Shown in pieces: positions 32,131-44,080 of a stretch of 64,000 nucleotides of DNA. The DNA is from Catonia carolina (taxonomy: Eukaryota; Arthropoda; Insecta; Hemiptera; Achilidae). The position numbers were made by a program, and so were the translations under genes. The notes under the pieces are model-generated. The model was not told the DNA's origin and made no database searches. It saw only the letters and a list, made by a program, of their open reading frames with translations. Within the stretch, counting starts at the first letter, position 1. Each line of letters opens with the position of its first letter. The stretch lies in assembly GCA_035578175.1 (NCBI GenBank), contig JAQMRL010000003.1, forward strand, positions 90,684,469 through 90,748,468. Reading direction: 5' to 3'.

Positions 32131-32524
32131 CACGTTGTTGTTTAGGCCATCAGCCAAAAGGTTGGTTTGAACCTCTAGAGGATTTACAATGTAAAAAAAT
32201 AAGTGAGGTTAAATTTGCTTTCGTCACTGAGTGGAATAACATGCTTATCAGCATGTAAGCCCACCTGAAAATCATTTACTTTCTACCCTGCAAAAGACAC
32301 CTTTACTTCATTCACAAGAGGGTCTGGCTGTATAATGAAATCATTACTATCAGAGGAGATAACTCTGATAGGTCTATTTTACACCTCTACGTCTTTTTTT
32401 CTTAAATACTTCAGTAATACGATTGGTTGACTGTTGATAAGAAACAGAACTATGATCGTAGCCCTGGAATCAGCAAATCGAGTGCAAATAATTTAACACT
32501 TCGGCTGTCTATTATGGGCATTTG
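32131..32524 (-). repeat. RepC repeat, copy 2
   Basis: The complement of the RepC blocks is present in order from the end (GTTGTTTAGGCCATCAGCC at 32135) to the start (GTAGCCCTGGAATCAGCA near 32458). It is uninterrupted, about 394 bp, with no coding potential. Confidence 0.78.
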
Positions 32525-32639
32525 AACTATAAAGAAGAATATTACTAACAAATTGGAGGCATTCGAAATGTGATCCTATCGATGGATTTTAAGGTTGAGC
32601 TGATTGGATCGTGTTTAAAAATAAAGTGTTCTTAAAATG

Positions 32640-32915
32640 ATAGAAAGAAAGAAATATATGTTGTAAGAACCATTAAAATAGGTAGATTACAATACGTGGG
32701 TAGTAGTGGAGAAGTACAGCTTAATCTACGTAATAATTCAGAGAAAATATACGGGCAAAAGAGGTTGTGGTAGAAGACACATATCTTGGATAACAACGTA
32801 AGAACATGGTTTAGGTGCACCTCCAGTGATTTAATTAGAACTGCAGCATCTGAAATTATTATTGCTAAGATGATTACCAACCTTAAAGAAGGAGTCGGAA
32901 CGTAAAAAAAGAAGA
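32640..32915 (+). pseudogene. Non-LTR RT tail, 'ANL..GT' family
   Basis: The plus strand reads VVRTIKIGRLQYVG, then in another frame EKIYGQKR, VRTWFRCTSSDLIRTAAS and IIIAKMITNLKEGVGT before the stop at about 32900. This is a longer piece of the same tail as at 28.07 kb. At least two frameshifts break it. The 123-codon minus-strand frame over it is incidental. Confidence 0.7.
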
Positions 32916-33521
32916 AGTAAGAAGGTACTACTCCACGCAGATAACTTGAAAGCAGAACTCCTTCAAATTTAATCTCTACTCTCATTAGATATCGAGAAGT
33001 CATTCAATCTACCCCAGAAAATTTTACAGAAGAAGTATTTACGAACAAAATACTGGAAATATTGATTGCAACGTTAGACAAATAAAATGAGATTGAGAAA
33101 TAATATCATATATAACTTTTTATTTAATGCATAATCTGTTATAAATAACAATAAATGCAACTTATCAATTAGACACAACTCATGAAAAAATTACAACCCG
33201 CTGGTGTAATTAACAAATTATAACATGAAAACATTTCATACTGTTCTTAATTAATATTTACAGTCAAAATTTTATAGTGATTTTTAAATAAATAAACAAA
33301 AAAAATATATAAAATAAAAAATAACCAAAACTTCCTTTAAAACGAAAAACAAATAAGAAGTAATAAATAATAAGCACATGATTCCGAATATATGTACACC
33401 TAACTTTTCCGAAAATAATTCGAAACGTTCATTCAGTAATTTACAACATTCACACTCAAACACGACAGTCATCTACAAAACACTAACATTATATTATTTA
33501 CAACTTTAAAATCATACTATC
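32916..33521. other. Unannotated A+T-rich stretch
   Basis: Part of it may be the 3' trailer of the adjacent jockey fragment on the minus strand. No A-tail could be located. Confidence 0.35.
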
Positions 33522-33770
33522 AGAATCGCCCTGGGAGATCCAGTACTGTAGCACGTTTTAGCCTATTGACATCATTACTGTTGTCTAAGAGATTCAGTGC
33601 TAAGTGATTTACGTGGTTGTTTAGACGTTCGATGTATTTACAACTGAAACTTCGTATTTCTTCTCGTACCGTCTGCACATCCATATCACGATGTATATCG
33701 GCATTGGTAATATACCACGGTGCATTCAGTATGGTCCGTAGAATTTTTGATTGAAACCTTTGCAGAAATA
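33522..33770 (-). pseudogene. Jockey ORF2 C-terminal end, open
   Basis: The minus strand is open for about 80 codons: LQRFQSKILRTILNAPWYIT, then NADIHRDMDVQTVREEI, NHLALNLLDNSNDVNRLK and finally LDLPGRF before the stop. It corresponds to the last part of the ORF2 proteins at 7.1 and 26.6 kb and is closest to the 26-kb copy (ending LDLPFRFT). Upstream, near 33770-33790, the homology ends abruptly, as expected for 5' truncation. No catalytic residues are included. Confidence 0.82.
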
Positions 33771-34509
33771 ATATAAAGTTATTTTTTTAAGGGACACACA
33801 TTTAAGTTATAAAATTGATTTAGAAGTCCTGATCTTGAGTAATTATAGATATCTAAATTAACTATTTTAAATACTTAAAGCATACTATTTTTATACTATA
33901 CTGATAAGTTCACCGAAGTGCAGAAAATCGCACGAAAAGTAGCTCAACAAAAACAGAAGTGAGCGGGGATAATATGCTTTTCACTGTTGAAGAGCTCTGC
34001 TGTTCCACACGTTTAGACCAATCAGAACGTTTGCTAATGTTGTCAGATTGTGCGAATGTATTAGCTTGAGAAAAATTACGCGCGCATACGTATAAGAGCC
34101 GCAGTATTTTATTCGTACTTGGATATCGTACTGAACACGTCAATTACAGAGCGGTTAACATGCAATACTTTATAATAATCAGCCGATTGTATGTTCATTG
34201 GTTATAATTGTTATTAAAAGACCAAAAAATGGCTGACAAAATATATAACAGAGCTATGAGAGCAAGTGTTGGCAACGTTGCTGGCAAGTCATAGGGTAGC
34301 TATGAAGTGGGTAGGGAGCAATGCGTACGTTCAGAACTTATCAGCCCTGAAAAACAGTAAAAACATTTTTCCAGATTCAGCAAAGCGGCTTCAGCGCTTG
34401 ATGAAAAGAGCTACCAAAGAGGTTTACGGTCTAAAAATTAGTTCACTGAACACTAAGGTGTAGTGGTCAGTAAGGTTCCTCACACTTGATGTGACTTAAC
34501 TATTTAAGA
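33771..34509. other. Unannotated stretch
   Basis: Contains a TATA-like site (34091) in a small G+C-richer patch and short frames without recognisable content. Confidence 0.35.
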
Positions 34510-34990
34510 TCAACGTTGAAAAGTGTTAAGAAATATAAGTATTTAGAAAGTTGGATCACAGCAGATCTGAAGCCAGTAGTAGAGTTGAGAGCTAATATTA
34601 AAATAGCTAGGCTGGCATATCTTAACACGAAGCATCTGCTTACAATACAGTTTCACTTTTTGTAAAGACGTAAATCTACAATGTCCTGTTATAGGGTGTA
34701 GAAACATGAACGTTTATTACGCAGTCCATGCGTCGTTTAGAAACTTTCGAGATGCGGATGTTTAAAAGAATGCTCTAGATTTCGAGGACTGGTCATGTTA
34801 CCAACGTCAATGTTTTGTGAAGTATAGGTGTAAACCATGAGTTAGTGAGCATGATCATAATAAAAAAGACTGCCTACCTTAGTCGTTTATACAAGTGATA
34901 AACACATGCTTTGCTCAGAGTGTTTCTCGAGGGTAAAGTTGAGGGCAAGCAGACTTTTCTAAGGGTGGCTCATGATAGACCAAAATTTAG
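34510..34990 (+). pseudogene. Non-LTR RT C-terminal fragment, 'ANL..GT' family
   Basis: From 34510 the plus strand reads VKKYKYLESWITADLKPVVE, then IKIARLAYLNTKHLL. In a second frame follow MRRLETFEMRMFKRML, ISRTGHVTNVNVL, GVNHELVSMI and KKTAYLSRLYK, and then the basic GK-x-E-G tail region near 34935-34970. This is the complete C-terminal third of an RT of this family, starting at the YLG-type motif. Stops and frameshifts show it is dead. It gives the longest view of the family in the window. Confidence 0.78.
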
Positions 34991-36017
34991 TGGTGTACCC
35001 AACCTTTAGTAGCCTAAAGGAGTCGGCATTACCTGATGAAGAGGTAATTTTAGACATTTCCCAAACCTTGATTTTAGCTCACGCTCTCAGCATTCTTTCA
35101 CTAGAAGTTTTTCTCCTGTCTTACAATCTATTCTTCTTTGATGTCCTTAAAATAAGTAATCATTAGCCTGAACTTGGATTCATTTATTACATCGTTTTAC
35201 AGATGGAAAAAAATTTTTGTGGTATCCTAAAATGTGGTATCCAAGTAGATTTATCTACTTGGATTCGTCAACATCATTTTGCAACTCTAAAATATTTTTT
35301 GTTGTATCCTTAAATTAGTTTAGTGGCGTTACATAAAACAATATTTTAAAAATTGTGATAGGCTGTAATGAATCTATCAAAACAATTTTCCACGTAAATG
35401 TTTGTATTAAATTAATAGTAAATGACTGTATTAGTAGTTTAATATTGTAGCAAAACAGTACACTTGAGTGATTCAACTGATAGATGGCATATTGAAATTT
35501 CGTTGATTACATTAGAGATGTTGTCCCGCAACCGCTTCCCCATTGTTGTCTCACTCTATCTTGCGTTTAAGCAATATAACAGTACACATTCAGGTAGTAT
35601 ACTACACTGTAACTAAGCATAATAATTGCATACAGATTACCGTACTGGGTACCTGATCTAATGATTAGGGGCAAATGGCAAGCTGCAAGGGAACCTGATG
35701 AAGTTAATTAACTGCTGATAATGTCAACAAAATATCTACTCCGTCTGCACAGTTGATACGTAGCATATATATACAAGAACAGTGTAACAGAAACAGATAT
35801 TAAAATTTTTAATTAACTTTACATAAAATAAATAAAACCGAAATACAACTGTCGCTTCCCATTTACTTTGAATTAACTAAACCATCACCCACAAAATATT
35901 TCACTATATTTTCAACTTTTATTCCAGGTGATACTAAATATCTATTACACACATTCAATGTAATTTCAAAAACCCAATGACTAATTAGTAATCATCAAAG
36001 TTATGTTTACTTAAAAG
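34991..36017. other. Unannotated A+T-rich stretch
   Basis: Nothing recognised. Confidence 0.35.
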
Positions 36018-36535
36018 TTTGTTTAAAACGATACCAGAGAGGACCAAGTAAATGATGTACACGTTGTATTATGCACCAGCAGTGTTGTATGAAACGGAAA
36101 CGTGGGGGATGAATGTGAGGAATTGATGAAGGTTTCAGGCAGGGGAGATAAAGTTCTCAAGAGCAATAAAAGGGTAGGAAAAGGAGAGATAGAATAAAGA
36201 ATACTGATATTTAAGCGGAGGTAATGTGGAATGTAAGAGGGGGAGGGTAGAGAAATGAGGAAAGATGGTATTGTTATGTTAAGAGAATGGGGGAGGAAAA
36301 GATACCTAGAAGGATAGACAAAGGAAGGGCGGACAACAGGATGGCCAAGAAAAAGATGGAAGGATGACGTAAAGTGGTGTGTGGAAGGACAAGGATACAA
36401 CTGGAAACGAATAAAGGAGGATAAATAGTGGATGGACACAAGAAGATGGAGAGGCTTGATAAATACCAAGACCCGGCGATAGCTGGAACGGGCGTTGGAT
36501 ATGTATGTTTGCAATTCACAAAGCGGAGTTAACAT
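36018..36535 (+). pseudogene. Non-LTR RT C-terminal fragment, copy A of a two-copy family
   Basis: The plus strand reads MMYTLYYAPAVLYETETWGM near 36050, then FQAGEIKFSRAI, and in the other frames an arginine-rich section, GWPRKRWKDDVKWCVEG (about 36335-36385) and WMDTRRWRGLINTKTRR. The order matches the RT tail of a non-LTR element (Y-G-x-E-T-W, A-x-E-M-K-F-L, R-x-R-W-x-G-H, G-R-P-R-K-R-W). Several stops and frameshifts occur. A better-preserved copy lies at 46915-47484. The 170-codon minus-strand frame across it is a shadow. Confidence 0.78.
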
Positions 36536-38479
36536 TACATTAAAATTACTATTTTATAGTTACTTTACTCACGAGAATGCCTTTGTTTATAACAAGCGCA
36601 AAGGAGGGAATCATTAGTGCGCATGCGTGACCGCTTTTGTGTCAGTTCACCCAAGACAACAATGAATACTATTTCCGGAGCACATACAGTTATAGTATAC
36701 CTTTTGTAAGTTAACTGCGCGAATATAACTCTTTGTTACCGTAAACAGAAATAACGGTTTCTTGAAAACATGGTCGTATCATTCAAAGCGCTAATCGAAA
36801 TCTGTTATACAGTGTAATAAGGTGTTAATAAGTTGAAGCTAAACAAAAATTCCTTTCCGTGTCTCGTAACAAAAGCCATGACCAAGCGGATACCTACTGT
36901 GATGATTCTGCTTCCATAATTCAAAATTTAAAGTAGGAAGTTGAAGACAGCGAAGAACCTTATTCTCTTCATCAACAGTTTTGTTGACTCTTGGTAAAAA
37001 GAAGTAAAGGGCCAGAATATAGGCATGCATCAATGGACAGCTTTGATTGGAACGTATACAGTAATATCACAGGAGTTAAACGTAGTGTCTTACTGTTGAG
37101 GTGGGCAGCAATGTCAGATTTTCTTCCATTTCTCACACCCCATACATACGAAAATGTATTCTCGTGACTGAATTATCTATAACTGAAACATTTCAATGAA
37201 ACCATAAAATTTGGATTGTTCGGACTCGGATCAAAATTATAACTTCAAAACGAACTTTTAAATTATAAACCGGTCCGGATCTAAGTTATCCTAAGTTATT
37301 CTAAGTTACAGGGTGCATTCAGTAACTGAAATATTCAATTTATTCATTCATTTCGACTGGTTTTTAATTAGGATATTGTAACTTACAATCGGTTCTTAAA
37401 TTCAGAACAATAAGTAATTAATATTTTATATTTTTGAACGGAAGTTAAGTTCTAAACGTTTTAGGTTGTATAATTTAATAAAAATATGCTAGTTAGAGTT
37501 TACCTGGATGTCATAGTGAGAAGAAAACACAAAATATGGAAAGGAAATAGAAAAAAATGACAATCATATAAAATGAATGTAGCGGACAAGCATATTATAT
37601 TTGATTAAAGACGATACTTTGGAGTGGCTCAGAATGCGGACAAAAGTTTTCCTCTTATTTCGTTTTTCAAATTATAAGTTGTGTAATAAACGGCTGATGA
37701 ACTTTCTTTGAAACAAACATATAAAATCTCTCAGGCTACAAAATTTAACATTATAATATTCATTCACGTCCTTATTTGGCGTTTACTTTACTATTTTTTA
37801 TTCTAAAAATCATCCGGTTAATTAAACGAACAATATTTTCTCGAAAAAGTTAGATAATTTTCTTTAAATCATTATAAGTAAAATACTGTTAATTTACATA
37901 TAATGAAACCATTCCTTAATTCTAATGTATAATTTTTATGTTTTGCTAAATGTAGAGGTTGAATTTTAGTACAATTTTGTAAATCAGGATAAAAGTAAAA
38001 TTCATTAGTCGCCGCCTCACCTCTTCAGTCATTACGGGTTCTATTCAGCCATTTTTTAATTAAAGTTTCTCATTTAACTGTGTATCATAAAATGAATCAT
38101 AAATGAGGTTAAGTACCTATTAACGAATTCGAAAAATTATGCACTATATTTATTTCAAAAAATTAAAATTAATGATTAAACCAAAATATCCTTATGTAAT
38201 AACCATAAGCATTTCTAACAATTTATTTAATAAAAAGGGAAAACAAGTTAAAATCATTAATTTTTATAAGTTTTATACACACAATGTGTTCTCATAACTA
38301 GCAAGACTAAATAATCTGATAGCCCTTGACATCTGGTGAAATTTTTCATCAATTGTTAAAATAATGTATTAATCGATTGTAAGTTAAAGGATGTTTTGTA
38401 TATTTTCATCTTTGTTCAATAGGAATAGCCAAACTAGCCTTTTCCGGTTCACTTTGTTTAGAAAACACAAACGATCTCT
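36536..38479. other. Unannotated A+T-rich stretch
   Basis: An NRF-1-like palindrome lies at 36618-36629. The 64-codon minus-strand frame at 36839-37033 was not recognised. Confidence 0.35.
36618..36629. promoter_or_regulatory. NRF-1-like palindrome
   Basis: TGCGCATGCGTG contains the core GCGCATGCG of NRF-1/EWG sites found in animal promoters, in a locally G+C-richer patch. No gene is visible next to it. Confidence 0.22.
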
Positions 38480-38725
38480 TCCAAAACATACTTACATCTC
38501 TTACTTCCTTAGGTCTGGAACTTAGTGCTTTCAATGAGGATTTCTTCTAGAACCATAAGTTGAACACAATCTCTCAATCCTTTGTGTATTCATAACTTTA
38601 ATATTTAGAAACTGGAGTCCCAGTTCTGCTCAAATATATTCATCCCGAAGTTTTTCTAATCTAGAACAGTCTTTGGCAGCCTTAAGGAATCTCATTTCTT
38701 CCTGCAGTCTGGTTCTTTCTCTTGA
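38480..38725 (-). pseudogene. Non-LTR RT C-terminal fragment
   Basis: The minus strand from about 38720 reads ERTRLQEEMRFLKAAKDCSR, LEKLRDEYI, a TGA, then AELGLQFLNIKVMNTQ. The pattern E-M-R-F-L-x-x-x-K-x-C-x-R-L-x-x-L-R-x-E matches the tail of the RT family at 20.5-21.0 kb. Only about 70 codons are recognisable. Confidence 0.62.
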
Positions 38726-38839
38726 ACCTACAATTCAGATTTAACTTCTATAACCAATTACGAGAACAGTCAATGCCTTACAAAATTTAATATATATGAC
38801 ATCAATAGGTTTTTACCGTAATAATGTTTTGTTAATTCT

Positions 38840-39172
38840 GTAGATCGAGTTAAGAATAAAGAGATTTTAAAGGGTTTTATTAATTGACCAAATTGAAGAA
38901 AGGCAACATCTAGTATGGTCATCTCCGACAAATGGAGGAGGACTGGTTGCCGCAAAAAATTTGGCTGTGGGATCCAGCTAGACAGAGAAAGCGATGATCA
39001 TTCAAGAGTGAAAACATTGTGTTATTTTGTAATAAGAGAACTATGAAGAATAGTGGTCTAAGAAACGAAGACGTGTTCAATAGAAATGAGTGGAATTTTG
39101 GATTGCGGTAAATGACCTAGTGGTGTTAGGTAGCCTCTATAATAATAAATAATCATAATAATAATAATAATA
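38840..39172 (+). pseudogene. Non-LTR RT tail with (AAT)n end
   Basis: The plus strand reads DRVKNKEILKGF, IEERQHLVW, then, after a one-base shift, YGHLRQMEEDWLPQKIW, and further on KNSGLRNEDVFNRNEWNF. These are the last motifs of a non-LTR RT (E-E-R-Q-x-x-W-x-G-H-x-x-R-M and N-R-x-x-W). It ends in an AAT/ATAA microsatellite at about 39140-39172. It points away from the related minus-strand fragment 115 bp to the left. Confidence 0.68.
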
Positions 39173-41652
39173 GTTTCTAACTTTTGTTTTGGATTTTAGT
39201 AAAAAATTTAAAGTTAATTAAAATATAATATAAAAATTAAATACAATATAGAACTATATTACATAACTATATTAAATATAATATAGTTAATTTCACTCTT
39301 ATCTTTGGAACTGTTGTAAACAAACACTCTTCTCTAATATTGGCTGGATGCTTATTTTTAGTTACACAGAATGTTTAGCATGGAACATGTAGAATAGCAA
39401 TCTATAGTCCAGTACGTCGTTGATCTAAGATCTAATTCAATTAATCAATAATTAATTGTTGTAAATTCAAGAAGTAATTTAAAAATAATCATAAATAATA
39501 ATCAAAATTGAACAATTTTTAATGTAAAATTTAAATATTCTAAACAGTAATTAAATAATATATCAAGATGAATTATGAGGAGAAAATAAAACATTCAAAA
39601 TTAATCCCAGAAACCAAATATCTCAAATTAAAGCAAGAACAAAGAGATAGTATAATTTTAATTAAATAATTTGAAATAATAAGAAAGTAAGTAAATTAAA
39701 ATATTAAAGTATCAAGAGTCAGTTATGAAACCAAACAAGATAAATCTGATTATTTTAGAATATGAAAATAACATTTAAGTAGAGTTTATTCAAGACTATA
39801 AAACAAAATGCAACTATGACTCGATGCCCAATTTGATTCACGGTCGATGGATGGACAAGAAGCAAAAGCAAGACTTCGAGGATAATTTCGATTTGTAACT
39901 ATAAAACTAATTGGTTGTCGTGTTATGTATCAATTTAAATAAGGTAAAACGATCTATCAATACATGGTAAAATTGAAAAATTGTAAAATTGTTTGTGTAC
40001 ATTTTGTTTTTGATTTGTGCCTTGTTGTTTTTTGCTTTTTCCCGTAAAGTTAGATATTTAACATTTAGGTAAATTTTCCTCGGAAATAATTTTAAACCTA
40101 CCACCTTAAGTTTTAACCAGTTATTTGTCTTGCATATGCATATATACCAACATTTTTATGACTTCCTCAGGTGCTCCAAAAGTTAAAAATATGCAATAAC
40201 GTAAAAACATTTTTATGTTATTCGTTATTTTTTTTTTTTAATTTTATAGTTCACCAGGTTAAATTTAAAAAATGTCAGTAGCTAAAGAAACCGAACATTT
40301 ATAAGTGTGTAAAGTTTCATTTTGCTACCTTTTACCAATCCTATGAAAAATGTACCTATATGAAGCAAATTTAACACTGATGGGATACAAAGTACAGTCT
40401 CCGCTTAATATATGTGTCTGTTATGGATAAATATCGCCTGCATACAGCACTCATAACAAAAAGTATGCAAGTTTCTGTCAGGTCAAAATATATTTTACCA
40501 AAATTTAATTCAAATAATCTTGTATTGCTAAGGTACGAAGATAGCTTTACTCGTTTGATTGAGAAACAAACGATGCTTGTGAACTACATTTTCATAACTG
40601 GGTAATCTTTTCTCTACATTCTAAGTAATGTTCAGTACTTGACTCAAATATCGATTATTCGGATATCAAAATAATAATATTTCATCGTAATTTTTTTAAA
40701 GTAAACGTCAGTATATTTTGGGCAGATAAATAATTAAAAATATGTTAAAAAAACAAATTTGGATCGGTTTAGCTTTGTATCGTGTTCATATAACATCTAA
40801 TAAGAAGAAATAACGACTCGCTTACATGAAGCGTTATTGCAACATTATTAGCATTTAAAATCAGAAAGCCTGTCAGTAAAGAGTCGACTAAAGTGGTAGC
40901 TTGCTTATACATGAAGGCTGTTAAAGCAGAGCAGAGTTGGCTTCAAACAGAATAATGATTGTTTTAAAGTTAAGCTTGTATTGCTGCTTTGTTGGACGTA
41001 TACTTGTCTACTTCAAAAGAGAAATTGTGATGCTTGTTGTGATAATAATGGTCTGACGAGCCGCTATGGTCAGTTTGGTCGGTTCAGTCACAATCTGCTA
41101 CTGTGCGGCTAAAGGCTTGTATGAGAACAGCTCAATACAATATAGGAAGGTTTAGTAGAATGGGGTTCTACTGCACAGGACAGCGTTCAGAGTCAGCTCG
41201 GATATATATATGCACTCACACAATCTCATCTCGTGATAGTAAATCCAACCCTTTGAAAGCATTGTACCCTATATTTACTAAAATTCACTCACATTATATA
41301 CTCTCATACTATAACCACAGGTAATCAAAATTTCTTCTGCTATATTCCTTTTGTATTACCCTATATGTCTTATTATAAGGTAAAGTGAAATCAGTTAACG
41401 TTTAAAATTGTCTTTTCAAAATGCTTTCCACTACTCTGTGATTTTGTTTTAGAGAAACTATCAACTTGCTCATTATATCTATTTTCTTTGATCTCGTGGT
41501 TAGGAGTTGAATTATATGCAAATTCCACTCTTTCAAGTAAAAACTTTTTATTGCTCGTCTACCATCGATTTTCATTTTATAAAGAACGAACATTAGTTTT
41601 TAGTAACGACTAACCTACAATATAAAAAAAAACATTAATATGGAGATAAATT
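39173..41652. other. Unannotated stretch
   Basis: Mostly A+T-rich and featureless. 41030-41240 is G+C-richer with a TATATATAT site at 41202. A 73-codon frame at 41103-41324 was not recognised. Confidence 0.35.
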
Positions 41653-42046
41653 TGTCCATAACAGACAGGTGGAGTGTTAAATTACTTGCACTGAATCTGT
41701 TAGTTCCAGGGCTACAAAAAAGGTCTGTTTCTTATCATTATGGTCAGCCAAATAAATGACTGAATCATTTAAGAACAGATAAGGCAGAGGAGTTAAAAAC
41801 ACTAATCAGAGTTATTTCCTCTGAAAGTAATGAATTTCGTTATACAGCCAGATCCTTTAGTGAATGAAGTAAAAGTGTCATTTTTAGGAAGGAAAATATG
41901 TGCTTTTTCGAGGGCCCGGCATGCTGATAAGCATACTTTTCTACTTAGCGAGGAAAGCAATGGTAAACCACTTCAATCCTCGTTTTACTTGGTATAATAT
42001 CTAGAGATTCAATCCAGCTTTTCGGCTGATGACCTAAACAACATCA
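41653..42046 (+). repeat. RepC repeat, copy 3
   Basis: An uninterrupted copy with GTTCCAGGGCTAC, GTCTGTTTCTTATCA, GAATGAAGTAAAAGTGTC, ATGCTGATAAGCATA and the ending GGCTGATGACCTAAACAAC. No frame is kept between the three copies, so RepC is not a coding fragment. Confidence 0.78.
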
Positions 42047-42740
42047 TAAAGATGAATATATTTGAGGAAATTTGTGAAACTGTTCCTTTTTCCACTCAAT
42101 TCTGGAACTGATGTAGGCTAAACAAATCATATGGGCGCACAGTTGGAAGATGAGTCTAATGTGACCTACGGGCTGTATTTGGACGACCAGGCAGTAGTGA
42201 CAAGTCATATCGTATCAACATAATTTATTTTTATACCTGCTTCTGGCACAGCAATAGGAAATTTTCGTACTTTGTGTGTGTGTGTAGTTCATGACTAAAT
42301 GATAATGGTTAAATACGACTTCAAATAGATTTGATTATTCTCTCACGATTGGCACGTTTGTAATGAATTTTATATTAAATAAAAAAAGCAGATTGAAAAT
42401 AAATAACATTTGGTTGCTTTTTCTGTTGAGAAAAAATTAAGGTTTTACGTTGGTGGGGTACGTAGTATTTAGCCCTATTTCAATATCTTATATAATAATA
42501 TAATTACGTATAATAATTATAACTACGTTACTGCTCTAATATTCAGGAGATCGCGTTCACGTAAAAACAATAATTTCTAGAACGCATAGGAATCAGCAGT
42601 AACGAAAGATAAATATTGGTGTGTTTTTGTTTGGAGGTTAATTCCAGTTGGCAATAAGTGTTTGTGTTGCGGTATTATGTATTTACTATATCCGCATTTT
42701 CCGACTATTGTGTTTTTCGACTTTAGATGCAGTTATTTAA
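42047..42740. other. Unannotated A+T-rich stretch
   Basis: Nothing recognised apart from a short GT run near 42275. Confidence 0.35.
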
Positions 42741-43079
42741 GGAACCATCCCACATAGGAGTATGAAATTTCACACACACTACATTTTAGTACTAGGGAGT
42801 TTATTTACTCCAGAGGTATTTTTAAAATTTTGGAGGTTTTATTTTTTGGGTAACTTTTTCATTTAAAAAATGTAGGCTACATTTGAACATTTTTTGAGAA
42901 CAAAAATAATTTTAAGATCGATAAAGATAGGTAAATGAAAAAGCTCTGGTGGAAATTTCTAAAATTTTACGGTAGATAGGTGTGCCTAAGCTCAGCTTTG
43001 TAGCTTTGACGGTTCCTACACAAAAAGCTACTTAAGTTAGTATTGCAGGTATAGGGATAATGAAAATGGTCTGGCCCCC
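42741..43079. mobile_element. Possible TTAA-flanked MITE
   Basis: TTAA stands at 42737-42740 and 43080-43083. The inner ends GGAACCATCCCA and, on the complement, GGGGGCCAGACCA are only partly alike (about 9 of 12 aligned). No coding sequence. A decayed piggyBac-like MITE is possible but the inverted repeats are weak. Confidence 0.35.
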
Positions 43080-43404
43080 TTAAAACAGTGATGCAGATGT
43101 TTACAAGAAACTAAAATTCTCTTTGCACTAAAACGAGCCGTATAAATAATAAATAAGTAAAATATTCGCTCTTGGTGACATGATCATTTCTTTTGGTTAA
43201 ATCAGAAAATAACTTCATTTTTCCATTATAATATTTTTTTGAAGTAATTTAATGTTTTTATCGGAGATCTAGGACAAACTAATTAAAAAATAAAAACCGG
43301 AAATTGACATTTTCAGTCAATCCAGCATACAGTTTCCCCTTAATCATATAAAAAGTAGATTATTTTCCATGGATATTCACTTCAATGCATTCGTTTATCT
43401 ATTT
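43080..43404. other. Unannotated A+T-rich stretch
   Basis: Nothing recognised. Confidence 0.35.
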
Positions 43405-43625
43405 AAGAAAGTCTGCCTACCTTGGTAATTTATACAAAGTTGATAAATATGAGGTTCTCAGGTTAATAATCAAGGGCAAAGTTGAAGACAGGTGCAGACG
43501 TGGGCGAAGGAAATGCTGATGGTTGAAGGTATTAGAGACTAGACAAACTTGAGTACGCATATTTTTTTAAAGGTGGTTCATGGGATCGAGTTACCAGAGT
43601 TATAGCTAATATTCAGTGATTGATT
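43405..43625 (+). pseudogene. Non-LTR RT tail, 'ANL..GT' family
   Basis: The plus strand reads KKSAYLGNLYKVDKYEVLRL, IIKGKVEDRCRRGRRK, a stop, WLKVLETRQT and then, after a shift, a W-D-R-x-T-R-V-I-A-N-I-Q-like ending near 43610. It is the same region as at 34.86-34.99 kb. Two stops and a frameshift are visible. Confidence 0.68.
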
Positions 43626-43714
43626 CGGCAATCTAAGAATAGAAAATTTTGTCTATACCACCATGTCAGATTCCTTATGGTATTCTACATCTTAACAAAA
43701 CTGTAAGTGTAACT

Positions 43715-43995
43715 CCCGTAGTAGTCTTCAATATCTTAATTTCAGTTATTCTAAAAACTATTTTAGTTTCAACAGTGTCTGTTCTTGTCTCAGCCGTAGA
43801 CAACAAAATCCAGGTTTCATAAACCTTTGGTTTGCTTTGTTCAGACATAAATTTGGTTTTCTAATCAACTCCCGGAAGGAGCCATTAATTTTCTTCTTAT
43901 CCTATTGATTAGTCTTCTGACTTTGTTTTCCAGTTGAATATCACTTGAAAAATTTACTCCTAGGAATTTAAATATATTTTGGATTTTTCGTTACA
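43715..43995 (-). pseudogene. Non-LTR RT fragment, 'AETRTDT' family
   Basis: The minus strand reads FKFLGVNFSSDIQLENKVRR, LINRIRRKL and, after a shift, KPKVYETWILLSTAETRTDT. The pair F-K-(Y/F)-L-G-V-x-(I/F)-S-S-D and A-E-T-R-x-D-T marks another widespread insect non-LTR RT family. It is short, frameshifted and without catalytic motifs. Confidence 0.65.
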
Positions 43996-44076
43996 GCTGG
44001 TTTAATTCTTATAAGTTCCTAGAGATTGACATATATATGCCATATGTTTTTATTTTTGTAACCGCGCTCACATACT

Positions 44077-44080
44077 TTAA
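44077..44080. repeat. TTAA target duplication, left
   Basis: TTAA directly precedes the inverted repeat of the piggyBac-like element and is repeated at 44948-44951. Confidence 0.8.

Noticed and set aside
33910..34143. Minus-strand 77-codon frame starting in a TATA-like patch
   Set aside because: No domain, no splice or start context, and the composition follows local DNA; kept only as part of the promoter-like patch.
36023..36535. A 170-codon minus-strand frame rich in Ser, Pro, Leu
   Set aside because: It is the antisense of a purine-rich RT tail on the plus strand, which explains its long openness and composition.
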